DNA of 64,000 bases from the NCBI GenBank assembly GCA_963969395.1, contig OZ017797.1:18910001-18974000 (forward strand), read 5' to 3'. Position 1 is the stretch's first letter. Each line of letters opens with the position of its first letter. Origin of the DNA: Pseudoscleropodium purum (lineage: Eukaryota > Streptophyta > Bryopsida > Hypnales > Brachytheciaceae). The notes beneath the pieces were generated by a model that had not been told where the DNA came from, did not search any database, and worked only from the letters and a program-made list of their open reading frames with translations. A program made the position numbers and the translations under genes. Below, one piece after another: positions 47,495-56,917 of the stretch.

Positions 47495-48673
47495 TCAGGT
47501 TGGACACAGGTTAATTTGAGGTTGGAAAAACAAGCCGTCGTTGAAAAATGTTCCATGATTCTCAGCCACAACGTCATGGCGACTCCAACGCCGTTTACTC
47601 AAGTCATACAGCATCCCAACCCAGATTTTGCGGTATGTGGCTGACAACAAGAGATCCTTCCCACACTCGTGGATGACCAATTGACTCTGTAGTAGAGAAG
47701 CATTGCTTATTTCTTCGACCTCCAGATAGTAGCACAACACATTCAATGGAACTTCTGCGACCAGTTCCCAAGAGATTTGACTTTTTTCCTTCTTGTACAT
47801 GCGAACGAAAGTAATGGGATCCACAGCATTGTAGTCCACTGCATAGAGGCTAGATTCTCCAAGAGTAGGGTATCCCCTTATGGTGTGCTCATGAGGCATT
47901 AGGTTGGGATTGCTGGACGCAATCACGCCAGTCCTCAAGGCCAGACTATCGCAATCAACCAGCTTCCCCTGGTTCAGGTCAAACACAGTCGATTCATTTT
48001 CATCCAAGCGTACCAAACTGCGACAGAATATGATTTCATTGCTTGAATCGGCGTAAGCTATCAGCTCCCTTGGCACTGACACAATGGACCATTCCTCGGA
48101 ACCTGAGTCGAGTATTTGCACCAAATCGGAGTTCTTCCAGTGCACTACCACCTTGTACGTCTTGGAATCCACGTTCACTTTCAGTCCCACGTGCACATAG
48201 CAATAAAAATCCCGATCCCCTGTGTCTTCTGTTGGAATATCCAACGGCCCGAGAGGCATAAAAGTACCCCGGTGTGTGACGATGTTGACGACTGCCAGAG
48301 GCAAGTTTGGAGCAAAGAGAAGTGAATCGTGGGGCCTGCCTGCACCACTGAGCAGAATAAGCCCACCGCTGGCACTCACTGGTCTCCAGTATTGAACTGA
48401 AGTTGGTAGATGGACTTGGATCCATTTCTGCATGGAAAACGCATAGAACCAGGGATAGGGTTCATGAGGAGACTCGCGGAGGAAGAAAGGCTCTCCTTCA
48501 AGAACTCTGGAGTCGGTGTAGGCTCTCGTTGCCTTGGAGCACCCGTAGCGAAAGCGGACAAAGTCTAGGAGAGATAGTTTTTCCAAAATCGCTTGGATAA
48601 CTTTAACTTCTAATTCTAGAAATCTCGGAAAGATGATTGGTGGCATGAAAGGGTGTCTGCTAACGATATCCAT
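47495..48673 (-). CDS. F-box protein (Kelch/beta-propeller-like C-terminal region)
   Basis: This single uninterrupted exon encodes 392 residues. The N-terminus (about 17-58) has the F-box pattern (LELEVKVIQAILEKLSLLDF followed by VRFRYGCSKATRAYT), where the Leu/Ile/Val positions and the C-terminal basic/Cys segment fit Skp1-binding F-boxes. The following region (WRPVSASGGLILLSGAG, then repeats of hydrophobic strands ending in W or Y) resembles the degenerate Kelch-type propeller found in many plant F-box proteins. Such proteins recruit targets to SCF ubiquitin ligases; the target is unknown. The intronless structure and length are typical of plant F-box genes. ATG at 48673 is the first in frame and leaves a complete F-box. 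Confidence 0.8.
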   Translation of the reverse strand: MDIVSRHPFMPPIIFPRFLELEVKVIQAILEKLSLLDFVRFRYGCSKATRAYTDSRVLEGEPFFLRESPHEPYPWFYAFSMQKWIQVHLPTSVQYWRPVSASGGLILLSGAGRPHDSLLFAPNLPLAVVNIVTHRGTFMPLGPLDIPTEDTGDRDFYCYVHVGLKVNVDSKTYKVVVHWKNSDLVQILDSGSEEWSIVSVPRELIAYADSSNEIIFCRSLVRLDENESTVFDLNQGKLVDCDSLALRTGVIASSNPNLMPHEHTIRGYPTLGESSLYAVDYNAVDPITFVRMYKKEKSQISWELVAEVPLNVLCYYLEVEEISNASLLQSQLVIHECGKDLLLSATYRKIWVGMLYDLSKRRWSRHDVVAENHGTFFNDGLFFQPQINLCPT

Positions 48674-50934
48674 TTGTCAGGCGGGACTCGATCTTGACCG
48701 ATCGATGAGCTTGACTCCTTATAAAGTTTTTTGGCAGAATCTCGTGTACTATCAGGTCAGTCAAGTACGTGAATCGTCTCGGTTCTGGGTGGTCACTCGA
48801 GATAAGATATCGAGATATGTGGTGGATCGATCGTTGTCCACTGTAGAAGAAATCTTGTGACTCCCAGAGAGGGCAAAGCCTCAACAAAATCTGTGAAGGA
48901 AAGTGAAATCAGCACATCAATTAGTCAATATCGATCATGACCACGAGTAGCTGCCGAAGCGGAGAATCCAAAGTCGAGAAACCAATCAAGATTAAAATCT
49001 GAGTCTTATTTACAGGCACGAATCTTAATTAATCCGTCGATCGAACAAATTTCTTGGCCACTGAAGTCGATTGTGAGCATCAAGAACAACTGGGTACTGG
49101 AAATTTGAAACCCAATCAATTTCAATCTAATCAAATTTCAATTCGTTGCAAAGAGGTTTGTAAGGATGGATATCACTCACCTCAGGGTCGAAATATGGAA
49201 GAAGTAACCAAATTAAACTGCAGATACTCTCAAGAAAAACATGCTCATGCGCAAGATTCTTCCGAAAAGGTATTCACTCTGACACTACGTAGTGCGTACA
49301 CAGAAACGCTAGATTGTGAAATCGTCAGAGAAATCTCAAGCATCCGGGATTCAATGTCGCAGGCCGGGAATTGACTCCGTCGGGAGCACTGCACTGAAGG
49401 ATTTTCAGACACTAAAATTCGAGCACCGTATGAGTTGCATCAGTCTGCGTGGCTGCAAATTGCAAGTGGGATTGAATGAGGTGGGCGGGGGGATTCAAAA
49501 ACAACGAAGAACGAAGAAGACGTAGACTATCGATTTGAATTCAAATTGAATAAGGCGCGCATGTTCCTTCACTAAAATTTTGAATTCAAAGCTTGGCCGA
49601 AAATGAATGAGCAATCATTTCTCATCCATTCTATTCCGGTTTCCATCCACGGGCCTGAAAATATGCAACTGATTATAAGGCTACCTCCTAAGTGTAATTT
49701 CATATGTATTAAAGAAGTATTAAAAAAAATTATATAATAGAGATACTTCCTTAGTTCATCTCAAAGATTTGAAATTGTATTTTTTCTTTCACCTCTAATA
49801 ATAAATAAGTATAATTATTATTCAACTAATATTCATAAACTAGTTTTTAGATTGTTTAGCTCTAAAGTAGGGTGTTTTAAATGTAACCCCGCTCTAAAAG
49901 CAACCTCTCATATAGAGGTACATTTTTCTTTCCTCAATGTACCAGAAGTGCACATTTCAAAAAGAGATTGCTTCTAATGACCATTGATTTTCAACTTCAA
50001 AATTTTGTAACTAATTCCAAGAAGGTTCAAAAAATGTGAAATGACTTGGGTTAAGATGCCAATTCCATTTTTCTTCCTATAAAAATTTACTAAAAAATTG
50101 TTTCAATGAATTTAACTTCCCCCAAAATGCAATCAGTTTTTAAAAGATTGCTTTAAGAGCACACTATGTTACATATTAAAGACATAAATTTTGATGCTTT
50201 GCAACACTCCATTTAAATGAACTTGGACATTCAATGTGCATATTAGTACATTAAATAAAATCCACTTCCTTTACAAGTGAATTAATATCTAGATAAAAAA
50301 TCAATTTACAAATAATGTATAATATTTCTTACACAAATGTTATCAATGTTGTTAAATGGATGGTGTTATAAAGGGACATATTTTAAAGTAAAAGGGCCTT
50401 TATTCCATTTCGTAAATGGTGCACTCAAACTTAGTTTGTTCCTTTCTTATTCCAAATCCAAATCCATAGACCAAATTCCTATCCTTAAATCATGTTTAGA
50501 CATGTTGTAAGGTTGGTCTAAAAGGTTGGTTACAAATATTTGTTCAAATTTCATTTGTTGTTTTTATGTTTGGAAATATATTTACAATGATTTAAAAAAG
50601 AAAATTCGGATAGGTTCAATCATTCTAACTTCATTCTATGTGTTGCTTAACCCTACAAGGATGTTGAAGACTAAAAAATATGATGAACAACTTTAAAAGA
50701 AATTGTAAAAATATCCTTACTCATCCATGAATCTAATCATTTTGGGTTGTTATTAACCTTGACAATAAATAAAGTGGCCATGCATTTCCCTAATAACATT
50801 TTTTTCATTAGTATTCATAGGAATTCAATAAGTCTACCTTAATGAAAGGTATACTTATTCCAAAGTGCTACAATATTTAAAGAGGAGTTAAAAGAAGTTG
50901 ACCCATTTTCAACCACTTGAGCAATTATAGGCAT
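48674..50934. other. F-box gene upstream region, then AT-rich intergenic DNA
   Basis: 48674 to about 49650 is moderately GC-rich and probably holds the F-box promoter and leader on the minus strand. A 106-codon frame at 49054-49374 (+) has no recognised domain and starts only at a non-ATG codon. The rest is AT-rich with no gene. Confidence 0.4.
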
Positions 50935-51221
50935 GTGGAGTGTAGATTTCTTGAGTGTAGAAATTTTTCCTAGTGTAGAAATAGAGTTTGGAAGGATTAT
51001 AATAAATTTCAAAATTTTTTAACTTAAAATATAATTAGCATCAATTTTTTAGCTGAGCTATATTGTATAACCTATGCTAGTCATGTAGACTTTTCTATTT
51101 CCAACCATGGGTTGGTTGCAATATTGAGAGTCTAACAACCAATGGTAATGCACCGCAACTACTTTGGGAACCTCACCACAACTTCACAGAGAAAGATCAG
51201 TCTATAGGTTGGAAATGGGGT
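50935..51221 (+). repeat. dispersed repeat, inverted partner at 32185-32495
   Basis: Carries TGTAGAAATAGAGTTTGGAA, CTTTTCTATTTCCAACCATG, GGGTTGGTTGCAATATTGAG, CACCACAACTTCACAGAGAA and AGTCTATAGGTTGGAAATGG in the inverse order and strand of the partner. It is non-coding. Confidence 0.75.
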
Positions 51222-51297
51222 ATTGTGATAACAAATGGATTGGTTCTTATGAAATGGCCTTTTAGGCAACAATGGATTTAAAAGATAATCTAATGAC

Positions 51298-51455
51298 ATC
51301 ATTAGCTACCCTATGCTATCAATTTTGAAAACTCATAGAATATTGTATGGGTTAAAAAATAATGAAATCTACTAATATCATTAGCTACCCTAAGTTGTCA
51401 TTTTTGAAAATTTGTAGAATATTGTATGAGTGTCAAAAAATAATGAAATAAATAG
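51298..51455. repeat. two-copy tandem duplication, 79-bp unit
   Basis: ATCATTAGCTACCCTA begins both copies (51298 and 51377). Each continues with a TTTTGAAAAYTYRTAGAATA-like run, TTGTATGRG and AAAAAATAATGAAAT. The copies differ by several substitutions. Confidence 0.8.
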
Positions 51456-51908
51456 GGGTGTTTTTTCCTATATGAGACAAAGAGTGCCCTACAAAAGTCA
51501 TCATTTACTTCTCAATAGGACCAAAATGCTGAATGTGCCAAATTAAATTTAAAAAAAAAATCATCATTCGGATCACCGACGTAGAGACTTGAGAGTTTGC
51601 CATCTCCATCGCCATCCACAGAAGATGCGTCATCGACGCGACCATTAATCTCTCTATCGCCATTACCGTTGTGCCAGCGCCAAACCCTAATTCCCTTTGC
51701 CACAAGAACCTCTCTCGACGCCCTCTCATCGCCCGTGGTCTCCCATTGTTTGCTTCCCCACTCTCTCTCTCGTTTCCCATTCCACTTCTCCGCTTTCTCT
51801 TTCATACAGTGCTTGCTAGAATGCGCTTGCAGCGGAAACCTCCGCGGTCATTTTTGGATTCACGATGAGGTTTGCACTCGATTAGACCGCTCGCTGCACT
51901 TGTCCGCC
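51456..51908 (+). promoter_or_regulatory. upstream region and probable 5' leader of the BRC-motif gene
   Basis: Composition turns C/T-rich (TCTCTCTATCGCC, CTCTCTCTCTCGTTTCCC), typical of plant leaders near transcription starts. AAACCCTAA near 51681 is a telo-box, an element common upstream of plant genes active in dividing cells. The open frame continues upstream to 51597 but is low-complexity Ser/Pro/Leu and lacks coding character. Confidence 0.5.
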
Positions 51909-52820
51909 ATGAGCGTGTTCGGAGGTTCGGGCGTGGACGCCGTGGGTGCGATGCTTCCTTCCGCGCAGCCGGTGGAGGTCGGTACGCTCCCTTCGTATCC
52001 TGCTGTAGATCCCGTCTCCTCGTATATTGTGTCTCCCGTCTCTCCGTACCCGACGATAGTCGACCCGTTCAAACGGAGGACTGCGCTCCGGGAGTATTTC
52101 CGAGGGCTTCGCGGGGGGGAGAACAAGGAGAACGAGAGAGGGAGTGAAGGGGATGTGAAGTCGCCACCTTCGAGTTTGCCGAAACAGAAAACCCTAGGTC
52201 TGTGTCGGAGACACCCTACCATTGCGGTGTCCGGCGAGGGGATGTTGCGTGATAAGAGGAAATTCAATGCTCCAAGACAGACGCCTGAGAAGCGGCAACG
52301 ACCTGTGGAATCGGACTTCGGGACGGAGCTTCCAAGGAGGCTGGATGTCGGGGACCTGATGGGTTTTGAGGATATAAGTGAGGACGATGTGAACCAGTCA
52401 CTCCTTCAATTTGCGTCGCGGGAGCGTGTGGAATTGGAGAGCCAGGTTCAGGTTAGGGACGAAGCGGAGATTCGGAGGTCGCAGATGGTGTATGCTAGAG
52501 CTAAAGTTGTTTCTCCTTCTGTCAATCGTCAGGCACAAGACTCACAGTCTCTTTCATTCAAGCCACAGACTCCAAATATTCGGAAGCCTCTGACACCAGT
52601 AAATACGAATCGACAAGAGGCAATTCAAGTACATTCTTCCCCAATGCTATTGAATCCTAATTTCTCAGAAGGTATGGAACGCGAAGGTGGCGTTTCGAGT
52701 GAGAGCCTCTTCCAATTAGCCTCTGGGAAACGCTATCAGCCGTCTGCGGCAGCGAAAGCAAGGGCAGCTTCATTGTTCGAATCGGATGCCGAATTTGCAG
52801 ATCTCCTAGGTTTCGAATGA
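51909..52820 (+). CDS. protein of unknown family with a C-terminal BRC-like RAD51-binding motif and a KEN box
   Basis: A single exon of 303 residues. The ATG at 51909 sits in GTCCGCCATGAG, a good plant start context, and the sequence upstream reads like a leader. I do not recognise the family. The protein is polar and probably largely disordered. Near the end (268-293) is FQLASGK, SAAAKARAASLF, then ESD. FxxA at 268-271, ASGK, and Leu289-Phe290 followed by an acid reproduce the two RAD51-contact tetrads of a BRCA2 BRC repeat (FxxA and LFDE) with the same F-to-LF spacing as BRC4. The N-terminal part has RTAL (57-60, D-box-like) and KEN (73-75) in ENKEN, possible APC/C degrons, and basic patches (RDKRKF, PEKRQR) that could direct nuclear import. 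RAD51 binding and cell-cycle turnover are inferences from motifs. Confidence 0.75.
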   Translation: MSVFGGSGVDAVGAMLPSAQPVEVGTLPSYPAVDPVSSYIVSPVSPYPTIVDPFKRRTALREYFRGLRGGENKENERGSEGDVKSPPSSLPKQKTLGLCRRHPTIAVSGEGMLRDKRKFNAPRQTPEKRQRPVESDFGTELPRRLDVGDLMGFEDISEDDVNQSLLQFASRERVELESQVQVRDEAEIRRSQMVYARAKVVSPSVNRQAQDSQSLSFKPQTPNIRKPLTPVNTNRQEAIQVHSSPMLLNPNFSEGMEREGGVSSESLFQLASGKRYQPSAAAKARAASLFESDAEFADLLGFE

Positions 52821-55157
52821 TAGAGACTTGGGAATAGGTTAGGACCTGCTCTGTTGTGGAGCTGCACTCTTCGATTTTGTTGCAGATGAATGGTAAATGA
52901 CAATCAGCCTCTGGTTTTTATGCTGTACATGATATTGGTAGTGTTTATGGGTGTGGTGATGGAGAATTAAGCATTACCAATTCAGACTCCATGCTCATCC
53001 TGTCTGTTTAACCTGCTCAATTTGATATCGTCTTGGAATCTACAGCAAATTGGTCTCGTACTTGAAGGATTCAAGAATTGGTGAGGAAACCTAATTATTT
53101 TGTTTGAACTCATCGTAGGTGCAATGGGCATCTAGTGTTGGAGAGATTAACCTCTCAGTTCCTCTTGTGCTGTTGGTTAGACCTCTCTTATCATTTGAAA
53201 AAATGACTGTGGACGCATTAAGTGGTTCCTGCCTTCTACATGACATAAATCCTTGTTCATTAGCGATTTTGTAGAGAGCATCTGCTGTGCAGGTAGAGAA
53301 CGTAAACCCTAATTAGGTAGATGTGCTTCCGCCTAAGGGTATTCCCTATCGCTGCCTAAATTGCAGGAATCACTATTTACTGCTGGGCTCTTTTGCATCA
53401 ACGAATTGGGCTTGTTATTCGAGCACACTCTTGTCCTTAGTCTCAGTCAATTCTTTTTCTATCTGCCCTACTGCCAGTAAGCGGCTTGTTTTTACCTTTT
53501 GCATATCTTGTAACAACATGGACATGTACTCTTCTTGGGAAGGTGTGTTTTCAATATGCCTGAGACATTATGATGGTGCTGGATCCTTAAACCAACTTTG
53601 CTTCATTCGTTGTTGTTGGTCGAAGACTGGTTCTCTTTGCAGTGATTGTGAGGATCTTCTGTGCAGTACAGTAAAGGCTTCATGTGTCTCTTTTTTTCGA
53701 AAATCTATATCCAGTTGACTCGCTGTCTGGATATTCTTAGGACACAGGAGAAGGGAAATGAAAGATATCTTTTCAAGTACTAGTGTAGCACAATGAGTTT
53801 CATGCGCTGTTTTCCACCAACCGTGCATTCTGAGCACAATGAGCAGAGTTTGGTGAAGAATTTTGAATCTCATACCTCTTTGCACTATGTTTGCATTACT
53901 TTGCATTACTTAACTCTTAAAGGACTAAAAAACCAATTTTGGTTTTATTGAGCCTCTATTGAGTTCATAATTTGGAAATTTTGCATGCATGATAATCATC
54001 CTCATCTATCGGTGAAGCTTTGTTTCAAGTCATTAAAAAATTAGGTCATTGTTTCAAGCTAATTTTTTTTATGTCAAAGATGCTAGTAAGGTGTAATAAT
54101 TAATTTTATTTGATTGTATAGATTCATATCTATTCTAAAACATTTGAACCATTTAGAATCATATTTTTTCCGTAAAGTAATTGAATATTTTAATATTGAT
54201 AGACAAAAAATGTAGTCTTGTGATGTAATAATATAAGATTGATCTTTTTATATACATAAAAAAAAGGCAAATTTGAGTTTTAAAATGATATTTAAATATA
54301 TATTTTTTCCAAAAGTTTTTTATGGAAAAAAAATGTAAATTACAAAACAATTGCTTTTGAAAAAGAGTTAGAAATATAATGGAAAATGTAAACAATAGAA
54401 AACAAAGCAAAAAGTAGAAATTTGAGTTTATGTAATTTAAAATGTACATTTATCATCACTCAACTTTATTTTGTATGCTATGAGATTTTGAAATCATGAT
54501 AAATTACAAGATTGTATTTTTTACATCAAATGTAGATGTACAACATTCATATATTATAAAATGATAAAGTTTTGTTCATTTCTATTGCACAAAGATTATA
54601 ACATAGATTATTTTAGCTATACATATTGGTTATTATATTATATGGAGTTTTAAAATCAAAACATAGTTGTTAGAGTTCTCTTGATTTATCTAGAATTTAT
54701 CCTTGAAGCCATGCATATAACTTATATGTTTTCTACATTTTCTAGAGTTTATCTTTTTAACACACATAACAAAATAAATGGTTCTTGACTCAATTGGGCC
54801 ACCTATTATAATGAAGAATAGTAAACACTAAGATGTTTTATATTAAAAATAGTATGCCTTGTTGTCACAAACTTTAGTATATCATTTGTAGTTGCTATAA
54901 AAATGATGGCTAAACCCTCCTTATTTTTTTTTATACCCATTTTTTAATCCTTTAAATACAACAAATCATATGTGGCATAGATATTAACATCATATATTCT
55001 ATCAATTTTTTTGTATTATATTTAATTAAAACAAAATATTTAGACCTATGGAAATAGAAAAAGTATTGGCAAAAGAATTTTAAAATTAAAATTAAAAGCA
55101 AAGTAAAGGTAAAAGTATTGTATCAACAAATATATTTAAAAATAAAAATAAAAATAG
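52821..55157. other. 3' flank of the BRC-motif gene, then AT-rich intergenic DNA
   Basis: About 52821-53800 is moderately GC-rich and may include 3'UTR; a 131-codon frame at 53323-53718 has no motif. From about 53900 the DNA is extremely AT-rich with no credible gene. Confidence 0.4.
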
Positions 55158-55680
55158 GATGTACATAGTCTATTACAACTTACAACTTTACAACCATTGG
55201 AATTGAAAAATGCCAATTCCTTAACAAAACACTTCATAACTAAATTCTTAACAATTTATTATTTTAAATCATTCTCTACTTCTTTCTATTTACTTTTTTT
55301 TCCTATATGTTGTACAATACCAAATGATTTGAAAATTTTCAAGCATGTAGCCAACTTGCCTCGATCAAAGAATGAACCCAAAGAAGCACCACCATTTTAG
55401 ATATTTTTTCATACAAATATAACTTTGTGAAGTGAAACTGCCCATTTTTTCGCAAGGCCCAAAAAAGAATTTTTGTCACTTTGAACGCTAATATTTTGCA
55501 ATCCACACAATGAAAATTTTCGAAATTTTTTCCACATCTTTTCAAACTAGTATACTACAAGATCTTATAGTTACATATGTCTTGTAACGTTGTTTTTTCT
55601 AAAATTTAGAACTAGTACTAGAAATGGCAATTTTGGAGCATTTTTGGTGAAAACATAGTCAAAGAACTTTAAAGATTAAT
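55158..55680 (+). repeat. dispersed repeat, direct partner at 43292-43800
   Basis: Same colinear blocks as the partner (TTCCTATATGTT, AATTTTCAAGCATGTAGCCA then ACTTGCCT, ATTTTTTCATACAAAT, TACTACAAGATC, AGAAATGGCAATTTTGGAGC). It ends 45 bp before MITE copy B; the partner lies about 1.2 kb before MITE copy A. Confidence 0.75.
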
Positions 55681-55725
55681 AAATCATAGTCATCAATCCT
55701 TTGGAGATATTAGTATAGATAGATA

Positions 55726-56001
55726 TAAGGTGGGTACTCCCAAAACCACCACTTTTTGCTATTGAGCCTATTTGTTATTCTTAGACTAGTCAGATTTTCA
55801 TATAGTCTTGTTGGCAAGTAAAAGGAAGTTCTAACACACTAGAGAACGTGGCATTTGGATATTGTATGCAAAAGTTATTAAGGAACAAAGTTTGGTTCTA
55901 AAAGTGTTTCTTCCACATAGGTACAGAACTGACTTTGGAGATGTTCACATAATGTAGATGGCAATTTAAGGTCACTGGCACATTTGGGTGTACCTACCTT
56001 A
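55726..56001. mobile_element. MITE with TAAGGTRGGTAC termini (copy B)
   Basis: Begins TAAGGTGGGTAC and ends GTACCTACCTTA (12-bp terminal inverted repeat, one mismatch). Its reverse complement matches 44978-45272 along its whole length except for a 19-bp tandem duplication present only in copy A. It has no coding frame. Confidence 0.8.
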
Positions 56002-56917
56002 GAACAATGTTTTTGAGTGGATAGTGAACCAATCCTGGACACAATATTTTTTTTTTATTGGGGGCCAACAAGTCCTGACTCTTGGACTTCATGGAGAAGG
56101 GCACGGGTGCTCTTCAAATTTAAGGTTTGAGCAGGAGAGGAGAGACTTCACAGGTTAGGCAATGTTAAGGTATGCAATTCAGAATCAGCACAAGTTAATT
56201 AGTGTAGCCAAAAAGAGACACGCCAACTTGTGGTTGGATGTAACCTCTTGGAATATGACATGGAAATTGAGTTTCGACAACAAAACATTGAATTTGACCC
56301 AAAAGTACTGTGATTTCAAACCGACGTCACTTACCATCAATTGTATGATATTCATGTAGGATTGCTCCATAAAAAAATGTCGACAGCCCACAAATACTTA
56401 GCAATTTACCTCAGCACTTGGACTTCTCAGCAACACTATGCTACTGCAAGTGAGATAAACAAAAATGCAATCCACCAAAGAATCGGAACATTGGAACTGA
56501 TATAAAAACGAAGAAGCAACGTCACAGCTGGGACTAACTAATTCAAGTTTACTACGGTGAAATTCCAATTAGACTCAGTGACAAAGAAAAATTCTGAACT
56601 CCCATGCAAGAAATTCAGAGGCCGATAGTAACTAGTACTCCGTATCAATGAACTTGCAGCGTCTATCTTCACAACCACCTCAAGAATATACACTTAAAAC
56701 ATGGATTTGTTCAGAATCGCGTTATTAATTATCTACTTTGAATTGTAACACAATTTAAAGTTAATTCATTTGGAACACAACTAACATATCTCCAATGAAA
56801 GCGGGGGAAATTGTATGAAAGGAAGGAAAATTTATCACAAAAAATCATAACTAAATAAAAAGAAAATACATTACCCTTGCATGTTTCTCTTCGAGAAAGG
56901 TGGCACTCTACGGGTAC
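56002..56917. other. intergenic DNA downstream of OHP2
   Basis: No gene seen. The right-hand part presumably includes the OHP2 3'UTR on the minus strand. Confidence 0.45.

Noticed and set aside
49054..49374. 106-codon plus-strand open frame near the F-box gene
   Set aside because: No ATG at its start, no recognised domain, and it lies in the divergent upstream region of the F-box gene.
51297..51455. possible satellite array
   Set aside because: Only two copies of a 79-bp unit are present, so it is a simple duplication and not an array.
53323..53718. 131-codon plus-strand open frame
   Set aside because: Cys/Ser/Phe-rich without motif, downstream of the BRC-motif gene; probably 3'UTR or intergenic.
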